DNA of 64,000 nt from Leucobacter tenebrionis (GTDB taxonomy: Bacteria > Actinomycetota > Actinomycetes > Actinomycetales > Microbacteriaceae), in assembly GCF_019884725.1 (NCBI RefSeq), contig NZ_CP082322.1:2728001-2792000 (forward strand). The letters are read 5' to 3'. Within the stretch, counting starts at the first letter, position 1; each line of letters opens with the position of its first letter. The translations under genes and the position numbers were made by a program. Of this stretch, positions 37,507 to 46,087 are shown in pieces. The notes beneath the pieces are model-generated. The model was not told the origin of the DNA. It saw nothing but the letters and a program-made list of their open reading frames with translations, and did not search any database.

Positions 37507-38674
37507 CTCGTTCGCCTCCCCTGCGCACGCGCTCCCGGCTCCCCTCGAGTAGGGCGGTCGCGAGGTGCGGGATGCGCGACAGCCCGTCGAGGGCGATGTT
37601 CTCCCGGGTCGCGGAACGGCCGACGTTGGCGGCGAGCCAGTCACCGATGCTGCCGGGGTCGATCCGGCTCGCATCGATCGTCTGGATCGCACCCGCGGCG
37701 GCGAGTGCGGCCGCCCGTATCCTCTGCTCGGCCCGTCTCCGGGTACGCGGAGCGACGAGCGCCGGGGTGCTGGTGCTCATCACCTCGCAGATCGTGTTGT
37801 ACCCGCCCATGCAGATCACTGCGGAGGCGCTCCGCATGAGCGGCAGCGCGTCGGGCACCCGGCGCACGACCGAGGCCTCGGGCCGAGCAGCGGCCGCGAC
37901 GCGGCTACGGTCGGCCGTCGACATCTGGGGGCCGGTGACGACGAGGTGCCTATGACCGGCAGGCACGGGGGCCGCGGCCGCGGCGAGCGCCAGTTCCAGG
38001 CCGTCGGATCCGCCGCCGACGGTCGTGAGCACGAACGGCTCGTCGATCCGATGGAGATGACCGGCGACTCTGCCGGTGGCGAGGTACCCGGTGTGGGTCA
38101 CGAGGTCGCGCAGCCCGGCGGGCAGCTCGCCGTTGGCCGTGAGGTCGTGGATCCGCGGATCCCCGTACACCCACACGGCGTCGAGCAGCGGTCGCAGGGC
38201 AGCGCTGCCGCCGAGCGCGCTCCATTCGGCGGCAGCGGCGGCGGGCGAGTCGAGCACCTCCCGCAGCCCCAGAACGATGCGGCAGTCCGGCTGCTCGGTC
38301 CGCAGCATGCGGAGGGCGGGCTCGAGCTCGCGCGCCACGCCGAGCGGATGACGATCGATGACGAGCAGGTCGGGGCGGAAGGCGCGCACCGCGGCTCGGA
38401 ACACGGATCCGCGCAGCGCCGCAGCGGTCTCGATGTCCACGTCGAGCGCGCGGGACGCGTAACCCTCCGGTGCGTGTCGTACGCCCGGCAGCACGAGCCA
38501 GTCCCAGCCGTCGGGGAGCGGGAAGCGCGTCGCCTCGGGGCGCCCCGCGACGAGCAGCCCGGTCGCCGGCTCGCCGCCGACTCCCGCGGTCAGCGCACCC
38601 GCGAGCGCGAGGTTGCGGCGGATATGGCCGAGTCCCGCTGAATCGTGCGAGTACAGGACGATTCGGATCGACAT
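37496..38674 (-). CDS. Glycosyltransferase, GT28/MurG-like
   Basis: A 392-aa protein that starts at the ATG at 38674 behind GGGAGGGG. N-terminal IRIVLYSHDSAGLGHIRRNLALA and C-terminal SAVICMGGYNTICEVMSTSTPALVAP, the UDP-sugar site of the MurG/GT28 group (GGYNT-E). Middle PFVLTTVGGGSDGLEL has the Gly-rich hinge. Family members of this shape are often found in the clusters of actinobacterial glycans. It is the first gene of the six-gene operon and lies 190 nt after the response regulator on the same strand. Confidence 0.85.
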   Translation of the reverse strand: MSIRIVLYSHDSAGLGHIRRNLALAGALTAGVGGEPATGLLVAGRPEATRFPLPDGWDWLVLPGVRHAPEGYASRALDVDIETAAALRGSVFRAAVRAFRPDLLVIDRHPLGVARELEPALRMLRTEQPDCRIVLGLREVLDSPAAAAAEWSALGGSAALRPLLDAVWVYGDPRIHDLTANGELPAGLRDLVTHTGYLATGRVAGHLHRIDEPFVLTTVGGGSDGLELALAAAAAPVPAGHRHLVVTGPQMSTADRSRVAAAARPEASVVRRVPDALPLMRSASAVICMGGYNTICEVMSTSTPALVAPRTRRRAEQRIRAAALAAAGAIQTIDASRIDPGSIGDWLAANVGRSATRENIALDGLSRIPHLATALLEGSRERVRRGGERVAV

Positions 38675-38865
38675 GTCGGGCCCCTCCCGCACCGCGACTG
38701 AGGAGCACGATGCTCAGTCTCTACGATCCAGGGCGGGAGGGAGGCGGGCATGAGCGGCGGATGAGAGCTTTCTCATCGTCGCCGCGTTCCCGTATCCTGC
38801 GGCCCCACCGCTCCGCGGCGATACTGCAACGCGGAGTCGCAGGATTCAGCGGCCCGCGCCGTTCC

Positions 38866-39528
38866 TCAGCCGACCAGACGGTACCCGACGCCGCGCACGG
38901 TCTCGATGCGCTGCTCGCCGAGCTTGGTACGCAGGTATCGCACGTAGACGTCGACGACGTTCGAACCGGGATCGTAGTCGTAGCCCCAGACGCGGCTGAG
39001 GAGCTGCTCCCGGCTGAGCACCTGGTCAGGGTGCCGCATGAACTCCTCTGCGAGTGCGAACTCGCGGGCCGACAGCTCGACCTCCCGGCCCTCCACCGTC
39101 GCGCGCCGCGTGCGCAGGTCGAGGTCGATTCCATTGACGGAGGGCGTCGTGCTCTCCGCCGGGCGCGAGGCGTCGCGCAGGCGAACCCGCACGCGCGCGA
39201 GCAGCTCGTCGACGCGGAAGGGCTTGACGATGTAGTCGTCGGCCCCGTCGTCGAGTCCCCGCACGGTGTCTTCCAGCGCGCCCCGGGCCGTGAGCATGAC
39301 GACCGGAAGGTTGTTACCGGTCGCGCGCAGGCGGTTCAGCACCTCGAACCCGTCGATGCCCGGCAGGCCGACATCGAGGATCACGAGTGCGAACTCGGAG
39401 GATTCGACGAGGGCGAGCCCCTCTTCGCCGCTGGCCGCGATCTCGGCCGCGTGGCCGGCTGCGCGCAGCGCCTTCCCGATGAAGCTCGCGATGCGCTGCT
39501 CATCCTCGATGATGAGGATCCTGCTCAT
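38866..39528 (-). CDS. Response regulator, OmpR/PhoB family
   Basis: A 220-aa protein: receiver domain with acidic pocket (Glu9, Asp10) and phospho-acceptor Asp52 in VILDVGLPGIDG, Lys102 in YIVKPF, and a winged-helix output domain (about 125-220) with REFALAEEFMRHPDQVLSREQLLSRVWG and VDVYVRYLRTKL. Its ATG overlaps the histidine kinase stop, so the kinase comes first here, the reverse of the common order. It may control the glycan operon that starts 190 nt downstream, which is an inference from position. Confidence 0.93.
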   Translation of the reverse strand: MSRILIIEDEQRIASFIGKALRAAGHAAEIAASGEEGLALVESSEFALVILDVGLPGIDGFEVLNRLRATGNNLPVVMLTARGALEDTVRGLDDGADDYIVKPFRVDELLARVRVRLRDASRPAESTTPSVNGIDLDLRTRRATVEGREVELSAREFALAEEFMRHPDQVLSREQLLSRVWGYDYDPGSNVVDVYVRYLRTKLGEQRIETVRGVGYRLVG

Positions 39529-41048
39529 CCGCCGCCCCTCTCGTCTTCCTGTCCCTCCGGCTCCTCCTGCGACGCGCCTGCATTCCGAGGAAGCACCAGT
39601 GCGAAGACCGACCCCCGCCCCACTTCGGTGTCGAGCCCGATCCTACCCCCGTGGGCTTTCACGATCGCCCCGGCGATCGACAGCCCGAGACCCGATCCGG
39701 CGGTGCCGCGGCTGGACTCCGCCCGGCCGAATCGCTCGAAGATCCTGGAGCGCGCCGACTCCGGGATCCCGGGTCCGTTGTCGGCGACCCAGCAGCGAAG
39801 CTCGTCTCCTGCCAGAGCGCTGCCGACCTCGATCGGAGTGCCCGAGGGTGAGTACTTCGCGGAGTTGTCGGCGAGCTGCAGCCACGCCTGGGTGATCTGC
39901 GAGGGGTCGATGAAGACCAGTCCCTCGGCGACGGAGTCGAGTCGCCACTCGTGATCGCCGATGACCCGGGCCTTCTCGAAGACGGCACGGGTGAGGTCGC
40001 CGATATCGACCCACCGGGGCCTGTGCGCGGTGGTGCGTTCCGCGTCGGCGAGGTGAGCGATCTGCGCGATGAGCGCGGACATGCGGTTCAGCTCGTCGGT
40101 GACGATCTCGAGACTCTGCCTGACGTCGTCGGGGTCGAGCGGATCGATGAGCTCCACGTGGCCGCGGATGATCGTCACCGGGGTGGCGAGCTCGTGCCGC
40201 ACGTCGTTGACAATGCGACGCTGGCCGATGAACGCCTCCTCGAGTCGGGCGATCATCGCGTTGATGGTCTCAGTGAGCTCGGAGAGATCGTCGTTGCCCC
40301 GCACTGGGATGCGCTCGTCGAGGGCGCCCGCCGAGATCCGGGCGGCGGTGCGCTGCAGACTGCGCAGCGGGTGCAGGAGACGCCCCGCTACGAACCAGCC
40401 GACGACGCCGACGAGCAGCACGACGGCGGCCGCGACCCAGGCGTAGACCAGCATCGTCGATCTCAGATCGTCCAGCCGGGCGTCGACATCGATCGCGGCG
40501 ACGAAGACCCCCTCGGAAGCGGACCCCTCCACACGCAGAGGGATCGCGAGGTAGCGCAGCTCCACGCCGTCGAGCGTGACGGTGTCGAGCACGGTCGTCC
40601 CCGTCTTCGTCGCCGCAGAGATCTCGTCGATGAAGGCGGGCGAGTCGAGACGAAGCGGGGTCGTGAAGCCGGGGATGAAGCGAGCTTCGCCGTCGACGAC
40701 GCCGAGTGTTCCGCCTCCGAGCGGGGGCGTGACCACGCGGACGGTCTCGTAGACGAGGTCGTCGGTCGTGGGGAAGGAGGTGTCGACCTGGGCCGCCTCG
40801 GGCGCTGCCGCGCCGTCCTGAGGGTCATTCGGGCTCCGGCCCTCGACCAGCGCTCGCACCGTCGCGAACTCCTGCCGCAGTTCATCGTCGATCGAGGACG
40901 CGATGCGATTCTGCTGCAGTGCGAAGGCGATGCCGCCTGCGGCGAGGAGTCCCAGGGCGGTCACGGCGAGGATCGCAGCGAGGATGCGCACGCGTACCGG
41001 GTAGGCGCGTCTCGCCCGGGCACGCCCCTCTCCTCGCCCCGAAGTCAT
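39525..41048 (-). CDS. Sensor histidine kinase
   Basis: A 507-aa membrane kinase. TM1 at about 20-44, an outside sensor domain of about 150 residues (50-196), TM2 at 199-221, then HAMP (about 222-275). HisKA has the phosphorylated His285 in NDVRHELATPVTI. The ATPase part has N-box LQLADNSAKYSPSG (Ser in place of the usual Ala), G1 VADNGPGIPE and G2 GTAGSGLGLSIAGAIV. The sensor domain has no recognisable family. Forms a two-gene unit with the regulator. A stretch of Glu/Pro-rich residues closes the protein. Confidence 0.92.
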   Translation of the reverse strand: MTSGRGEGRARARRAYPVRVRILAAILAVTALGLLAAGGIAFALQQNRIASSIDDELRQEFATVRALVEGRSPNDPQDGAAAPEAAQVDTSFPTTDDLVYETVRVVTPPLGGGTLGVVDGEARFIPGFTTPLRLDSPAFIDEISAATKTGTTVLDTVTLDGVELRYLAIPLRVEGSASEGVFVAAIDVDARLDDLRSTMLVYAWVAAAVVLLVGVVGWFVAGRLLHPLRSLQRTAARISAGALDERIPVRGNDDLSELTETINAMIARLEEAFIGQRRIVNDVRHELATPVTIIRGHVELIDPLDPDDVRQSLEIVTDELNRMSALIAQIAHLADAERTTAHRPRWVDIGDLTRAVFEKARVIGDHEWRLDSVAEGLVFIDPSQITQAWLQLADNSAKYSPSGTPIEVGSALAGDELRCWVADNGPGIPESARSRIFERFGRAESSRGTAGSGLGLSIAGAIVKAHGGRIGLDTEVGRGSVFALVLPRNAGASQEEPEGQEDERGGG

Positions 41049-41222
41049 GGGCCCAGCCTAAGAGGTCGCACCAATAGGTGTGCCTGCTGACGCGACCTCT
41101 GAAGCAGGATCGCATCAGGCGGCACTGTCTCTAACCCGTGCTCCGCGCAGAGTCAATGGGTGTTTATCGGCCCTCGCGCACGCGTAGCGTGGGCCGCCAA
41201 GACAGAGGAGGTTGAGATTGAG

Positions 41223-41465
41223 ATGACGGAGTCAGACAAGAACGAGATTCACGAGGAAACCGCGACGGAGGCCAGCAATGGGAAGGGCACCGCGACATCT
41301 CCGCCGAAGGGGGGTACGCAGGATCGTCCGATCCTCGATGGCGCCACCGTCGATTACGGGCGCGAGGGCAAGATCGATAACCCCCGTCACGGAATGGAGG
41401 ATCCCGGACTGGTCCGACACCCGGAGACGGGCGAGAAGACTCCTACGCCCGACGAGGAAGACTGA
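41223..41465 (+). CDS. Small acidic protein of unknown function
   Basis: An 80-aa protein with AGGAGG 11 nt before the ATG at 41223. It is rich in Glu, Asp, Gly and Pro and lacks hydrophobic core segments, so it is probably disordered. It contains DGATVDYGREGKIDNPRHGM and RHPETGEK. No family known to me. It is divergent from the histidine kinase, with a 174-bp shared promoter region. Confidence 0.6.
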   Translation: MTESDKNEIHEETATEASNGKGTATSPPKGGTQDRPILDGATVDYGREGKIDNPRHGMEDPGLVRHPETGEKTPTPDEED

Positions 41466-41554
41466 GGGAATCGGCGAGCTGTAGCTCTAGAGTTGAGGGG
41501 CGGGTCGCGGATCGCGATCCGCCCCTCCATTTCATTCGACCAGCAAGGAACCCC

Positions 41555-42499
41555 GTGGCCGGTAGCTTCTTCGCCCTCCTCGACGACATCGCCGTGCTCG
41601 CGCGGGCGGCTGCAGCGTCCGTCGACGACGTCGTAGCCGGAGCCGCCAAAGCTTCGGCGAAGTCCGCGGGTGTGGTGATCGACGACGCCGCGGTCTCTCC
41701 GCAGTACGTGCAGGGCATCAGCCCGAAGCGCGAGCTGCCCGTGGTGTGGAAGATCACTCGCGGGTCGCTGATCAACAAGGCCGGCATCATCGTCGGCATC
41801 ATGCTGCTCAGCCTGTGGGCGCCGTGGGTGTTCCCCTGGCTGCTGCTGGTGGGCGGCACCTATCTCGCGTACGAGGGCGCGGAGAAGGTGTGGCACTGGA
41901 TCGGTACCCTGCGCGGACACGGGCACGAGCCCACCGTCGAGGAGGTCGTCGAGCGCACCGAGACGGACGAGAAGCAGATCGTGTCGAGCGCGGTGCGCAC
42001 CGATCTCGTGCTCTCGATCGAGATCATGCTGATCTCGCTCGCCAACATCGATGAGGATTCCTGGCTGATGCGGCTCGCGATCCTCGTGGTCGTCGGCGTG
42101 CTCATGACGGTGGCCGTCTACGGCACGGTCGCGCTGCTCGTGAAGATGGACGACGCGGGGTTCTGGATGCGTCGGCGTCGGCCGCGCTGGGTGAAGGTGC
42201 TCGGCACCTGGCTCGTGAAGGCGATGCCGGTGGTCTTCCGGCTGCTGAGCATCGTCGGCGTCGTGGCCATGCTGTGGGTGGGCGGTCACATCCTGCTCGC
42301 CAACCTCGCCGAGGTCGGGGTGCCCTGGCCCTACGGGGTGCTGCACTCGATCACGCACGCGGTGCACGGCCCCGGCATCGTCACCTGGCTGATCGACAGC
42401 GGCCTCTCGGCGGTGTTCGGCCTGATCTGGGGAGCGGTGGTCGTCGCCGTGCTCGCGGTGATCGCACGGCTGCGGTTCAAGAAGCCCGTCGCGCGGTAG
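41555..42499 (+). CDS. DUF808 (YedI-like) membrane protein
   Basis: A 314-aa protein with AAGGAA before the GTG at 41555. MAGSFFALLDDIAVLARAAAASVDDV is the family start, then KSAGVVIDDAAVSPQYVQGI, RELPVVWKITRGSLINK. About six TM segments are spread from residue 70 to 305. The family is widespread and uncharacterised. A conserved LLDDIA segment at the N-terminus is its mark. The gene stands alone. Confidence 0.9.
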   Translation: MAGSFFALLDDIAVLARAAAASVDDVVAGAAKASAKSAGVVIDDAAVSPQYVQGISPKRELPVVWKITRGSLINKAGIIVGIMLLSLWAPWVFPWLLLVGGTYLAYEGAEKVWHWIGTLRGHGHEPTVEEVVERTETDEKQIVSSAVRTDLVLSIEIMLISLANIDEDSWLMRLAILVVVGVLMTVAVYGTVALLVKMDDAGFWMRRRRPRWVKVLGTWLVKAMPVVFRLLSIVGVVAMLWVGGHILLANLAEVGVPWPYGVLHSITHAVHGPGIVTWLIDSGLSAVFGLIWGAVVVAVLAVIARLRFKKPVAR

Positions 42500-42533
42500 G
42501 CCCTTCTGAACGCCGGCTCGATAGCATGACCGG

Positions 42534-43748
42534 GTGAGTGAGAACGCGACGAACCGGATCCCGGATCCCGAGCCGACCCTCGACCGAGAGGCGCGGCACG
42601 CCCTGCTGGCCGAGCGCTATCTTCCCGAGGAAATGCTGACTCGCTTCCGCGAGCGCGCCGCGGTGCTCGACCGGGAGAACGGCTTCTGCGCCGACGATCT
42701 CGCCGAGCTGCGCGAGCGAGGCTACCTCGAGCTGTTCGTGCCCGAGGAGTACGGCGGCCCGGGCCTCAGCCTGCACGAGGTGTCGCGGTTGCAGCAGAGG
42801 CTCGCCACCGCAGCCCCGGGCACCGCGCTCGCGATCAACATGCACCTCATGTGCACGGGCGTGGCGTACGCCATGTTCGCTCGCGGCGACCGATCGCTCG
42901 CTCGCGTGTTCGAGGAGGCGAAGGGGGGCGAGATCTTCGCGTTCGGCATCAGCGAGCCGGGGAACGACTGGGTGCTGCAGGGATCGGGCACGAGGGCCGA
43001 ACCCGATGGCGAAGGCGGTTACCTCTTCACCGGGGTCAAGATCTTCACCTCGCTCTCACCGGCCTGGACCCGGCTCATCGTGCACGGACTCGACGAGAGC
43101 GACGCCGAGCAACCCGCGCTCGTCTTCGGCTTCCTCGAGCGCGAGGGCGGCGGCGTCGCGGTGTCGGACCGCTGGAACGTGCTCGGCATGCGGGCGTCGC
43201 ACAGCCGGGCGACCGTGCTCGAGAGCGCGCCGATGCCCGCCGACCGCGTGGTGCGGCGCATTCCGGCGGGGGATTACCCCGACCTGCTGACCTTCGCGAT
43301 CGCCGGCAACTTCCAGCTGCTGGTCGCCTCCGTCTACGCGGGGGTGGCGAGGCGCGCGCTCGACGTGGCCGCGCAGGGGCTCGAGCAGCGCCGATCCGCC
43401 CGCCGCGACACGAGCCTCGCCGAGATCCCCGAGCACCGAACCCGCCTCGCCGACGCCTACCGCGACTTCATGACGGTGCCGGCGCAGCTCGACGCGACGA
43501 CCCGCGACCTCGATGAGCTCGTCGACCACGGCGAGAGCTGGCCGCTCCGCTTCGTCAGCAGCAGGCTCAACGCGGGCGACGCGGCTCGGCGGTGCGCCGA
43601 GACCGCGCTCGTCTGCTGCGGCGGTGCGGGGTTCGACGCCGACCACGAGGCAGCCCGGCTCTATCGCGACGCGGCGGCGAGCCTGTTCCACCCGCCGGGC
43701 GCCGATGCCGCGAGGCCGATGTTCGCGGCCGCACTGCTCGACACCTGA
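42534..43748 (+). CDS. Acyl-CoA dehydrogenase family protein
   Basis: A 404-aa flavoprotein with a GTG start at 42534 that lies 6-7 nt after a TAGCAT -10-like box, so it may be leaderless. N-terminal helical domain (LAELRERGYLELFVPEEYGGPGLS), middle beta domain (FAFGISEPGND, then GYLFTGVKIFTSLS, and NVLGMRASHSRATVLES) and C-terminal helical domain. The catalytic Glu of fatty acyl-CoA dehydrogenases is not evident; the sequence is closer to the flavin-dependent monooxygenase-like members. It has no beta-oxidation genes near, so the substrate is unknown. Confidence 0.85.
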   Translation: MSENATNRIPDPEPTLDREARHALLAERYLPEEMLTRFRERAAVLDRENGFCADDLAELRERGYLELFVPEEYGGPGLSLHEVSRLQQRLATAAPGTALAINMHLMCTGVAYAMFARGDRSLARVFEEAKGGEIFAFGISEPGNDWVLQGSGTRAEPDGEGGYLFTGVKIFTSLSPAWTRLIVHGLDESDAEQPALVFGFLEREGGGVAVSDRWNVLGMRASHSRATVLESAPMPADRVVRRIPAGDYPDLLTFAIAGNFQLLVASVYAGVARRALDVAAQGLEQRRSARRDTSLAEIPEHRTRLADAYRDFMTVPAQLDATTRDLDELVDHGESWPLRFVSSRLNAGDAARRCAETALVCCGGAGFDADHEAARLYRDAAASLFHPPGADAARPMFAAALLDT

Positions 43749-43858
43749 TGCGCATGTGGGGCGGATCGCGGGGCAGAGAGCCCCGCCCCGTGCGATCGGA
43801 GAGCGGGAGTGTTACCGTGGGCGAGGATCATTCTGTCCGGAAACGGAAGTTGGGGGAT

Positions 43859-45193
43859 ATGGCGAAGAAGAACGCGGGGGCGACGCGACGCGTTTTCGGC
43901 ATCCTCGGCAGCTGCGTGATCGCTGCCGGACTGCTCGTCGGGGGGCAGGCCATAGCGACCCCGGCTTACGCGCTCGACCTTCCCACCTGGGAAGAGGTGC
44001 AGCAGGCGAAGAACAACGAGGCGGCAGCGGCCGCGAAGGTCGCCGAGATCGAGGGGCTCATCGCCGAGGGCGAGAAGGAGCTCGATCGCCTGCGCAACCT
44101 GCACGCGACAGCGTTCGAGGAGTTGCGGGTGGCCGAGGAGGAGCTCGCCCGCGCCACTGAGAAGCTGCAGAACCTCGAGCGGCAGGCAGAGGAGAGCCGC
44201 AAAGCGGCGGAGGAGGCGGCGGATCGGGCCGGCGTGATCGTCGCTCAGATGTACCGCTCCGGCGGAGTGGATCGCAGCATGGAGCTCTTCCTCGACTCCG
44301 ATGGCAGCACGGCCGACGCGCTGCTCGAGCGCATGGCCTCGATGTCGAAGGCCACCGAGCGCAACACCCAGCTCTCCGAGGAGGCCGAGCAGGCCGCCAA
44401 CACCGCCGACGCGCTGAGCAAGCAGGCTGAGACCGCCCGAGCCGAGCGCGAGGTGCTGCGTCAGCAGCACGCCGAGAAGGAGCAGGCGGCGGCGGCCGCG
44501 GCGAGCTCGCAGGAGGAACTGGTGCGGGCTCAGGAGGCGCAGCAGCGCGACCTCGAGGTGAAGCTCGAAGCGTTGAAGGACGAGACCACCAAGACCGTCG
44601 AGGGTTACCAGGAGCGCCTCCGCATCGAGGAGGAGCAGCGGCGGAAAGCCGAGGAGGAGCGCCGGCGCGCCGAGGAGGAGGCGCGCAAGCGCGCCGAGGA
44701 AGAGGCGCGACGCAGGGCCAACGAGGGCGGCGGCGGTGGAGGCACCGGCGGTGGCGGCGGAGGCGGCGGCGTCGTCGCGCCCCCGCCCCCCACGACCAGC
44801 AACGGCTGGGTGCTGCCGACCTCGGGCTACTACGTCTCCGAGGGGTTCCGCCCGCCCGGGCGCCCGGATCACACGGGTATCGACCTCGCGACCGCCTGCT
44901 GGACTCCGATCGTCGCGGCGGCGCCGGGCACGGTGCAGATGTCGTACTGGGACGGCGGTGGCGGCGGCAACATGGTCAACATCAACCACCCGAACGGCTG
45001 GCAGACCCGGTACGCCCACATGATCCAGTGGGCCAGCGTGGGCGCCGGTCAGTGGGTCGAGGCCGGCCAGACCATCGGCTACGTCGGCAGCACCGGCGCG
45101 AGCACCGGCTGCCACCTCCACTTCGAGATGCGGCCCAACCAGGACAGCGGCTGGTACGACTTCGTCAACCCCGCGTACTACATCAACTTCTAG
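43859..45193 (+). CDS. Secreted M23 peptidoglycan hydrolase with coiled coil
   Basis: A 444-aa protein. The ATG at 43859 gives a signal peptide (residues 8-39, cut near TPAYA-LDL). A long coiled coil covers about 45-285, followed by a Gly-rich hinge and the LytM/M23 domain (about 325-444). Zinc site: HTGIDLA and CHLHFE. The layout is that of EnvC/NlpD-like or RipA-type amidase activators and endopeptidases, here with the catalytic residues kept. It probably cuts cell-wall cross-bridges in division. A GTG at 43817 is an alternative start. Confidence 0.9.
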   Translation: MAKKNAGATRRVFGILGSCVIAAGLLVGGQAIATPAYALDLPTWEEVQQAKNNEAAAAAKVAEIEGLIAEGEKELDRLRNLHATAFEELRVAEEELARATEKLQNLERQAEESRKAAEEAADRAGVIVAQMYRSGGVDRSMELFLDSDGSTADALLERMASMSKATERNTQLSEEAEQAANTADALSKQAETARAEREVLRQQHAEKEQAAAAAASSQEELVRAQEAQQRDLEVKLEALKDETTKTVEGYQERLRIEEEQRRKAEEERRRAEEEARKRAEEEARRRANEGGGGGGTGGGGGGGGVVAPPPPTTSNGWVLPTSGYYVSEGFRPPGRPDHTGIDLATACWTPIVAAAPGTVQMSYWDGGGGGNMVNINHPNGWQTRYAHMIQWASVGAGQWVEAGQTIGYVGSTGASTGCHLHFEMRPNQDSGWYDFVNPAYYINF

Positions 45194-45200
45194 GGCGCGG

Positions 45201-45250
45201 GTACGAGAGAGGGGCTCGGGATCACGCGATCCCGAGCCCCTCTCTCGTAC
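45201..45250. terminator. Bidirectional hairpin terminator, 23-bp perfect stem
   Basis: Arm 45201-45223 is perfectly complementary to 45228-45250 around ACGC. It lies between the convergent M23 gene and ppa and probably ends both transcripts. Confidence 0.85.
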
Positions 45251-45277
45251 TGCCGGCGGTGGAAGCCGCCGCGAAGA

Positions 45278-45772
45278 TCAGTGCCCCTCGGCCTGCAGGC
45301 GCTGCTGAGCTTCCACGATCAGCTGCTCGGCGTCCGCGGCCGAACCCCAGGCGTCGACCTTCACCCACTTGCCGGGCTCGAGATCCTTGTAGTGCTCGAA
45401 GAAGTGCTCGATCTCCTTGCGGGTGTACTCGGGGATGTCGGCGACGTCCTGGATGTGCTGCCAGCGCGGATCCTTGTGCTGCACCGCGATGACCTTGTCG
45501 TCGCCGCCGGCCTCGTCGCTCATCTTGAGCACGCCGACCGGGCGCACCTTCACGCCGACCCCGGGGAACACCGGGTAGTCGAGCAGTACGAGCACGTCGA
45601 GCGGATCGCCGTCCTCGCCCAGGGTCTCCTCGAAGAAGCCGTAGTCGGTGGGGTAGACGAAGCCCGTGTAGAGCACGCGGTCGAGGTAGACGCGACCGGT
45701 CTCGTGGTCGACCTCGTACTTGTTGCGGCTCCCCTTCGGGATTTCGATCACGGCGTCGAATGCTGCGGCCAT
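45278..45772 (-). CDS. ppa: Inorganic pyrophosphatase
   Basis: A 164-aa soluble family I enzyme. ATG at 45772, with GGAGGAGC just upstream. [58 protein letters not shown] (DxDxxD metal site: Asp-Gly-Asp-Pro-Leu-Asp) and [25 protein letters not shown] are diagnostic. It cleaves pyrophosphate with Mg2+ and drives biosynthesis. Convergent with the M23 gene. Confidence 0.96.
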   Translation of the reverse strand: MAAAFDAVIEIPKGSRNKYEVDHETGRVYLDRVLYTGFVYPTDYGFFEETLGEDGDPLDVLVLLDYPVFPGVGVKVRPVGVLKMSDEAGGDDKVIAVQHKDPRWQHIQDVADIPEYTRKEIEHFFEHYKDLEPGKWVKVDAWGSAADAEQLIVEAQQRLQAEGH

Positions 45773-45873
45773 GCGCTCCTCCGTTGCTTTCTGTCGCATG
45801 AGGCGGGGCATCCCGGCCTCGGTGTGTATTGCCGGTCTAAGGGTACCCGACGGGGTGAGGCAGGGCCGGCGGT

Positions 45874-46075
45874 GCTGGGTTCGCGGGGCATGGCCTCACC
45901 ACGCAGCGCGGGCCCCTCTCAACGTCTTCCCGCGATCGAGGTGACGCATGATGCCTTTCGCGGGTGCTGCTGGGGCGACAAGCGTCATCTCGATGAGGGG
46001 GACGGGCTGGGCAGGGCCCGCGGGCTGGGTTTGCGGGGCTGGGTTCGCGGGGCATGGCCTCACCGCGCAGCGCGG
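45874..46075. repeat. 38-bp direct repeat, two copies, upstream of tilS
   Basis: 45874-45911 and 46038-46075 share GCTGGGTTCGCGGGGCATGG and the following CCTCACCRCGCAGCGCGG, 37 of 38 bases. The copies are 164 bp apart, the second ending 12 nt before tilS. The unit may be a duplicated promoter region. No gene is seen in the 45812-46087 gap. Confidence 0.6.
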
Positions 46076-46087
46076 TAGCGTTGGGGC

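Noticed and set aside
36262-37692. A longer GT4 protein that starts inside the upstream glycosyltransferase gene
   Set aside because: The N-terminal 62 residues are Ser/Arg/Pro-rich shadow; the TTG at 37506 has a strong ribosome site.
45201-45250. An attachment site or mobile-element end
   Set aside because: The 23-bp stem lies between two convergent genes, right where a bidirectional terminator is expected.
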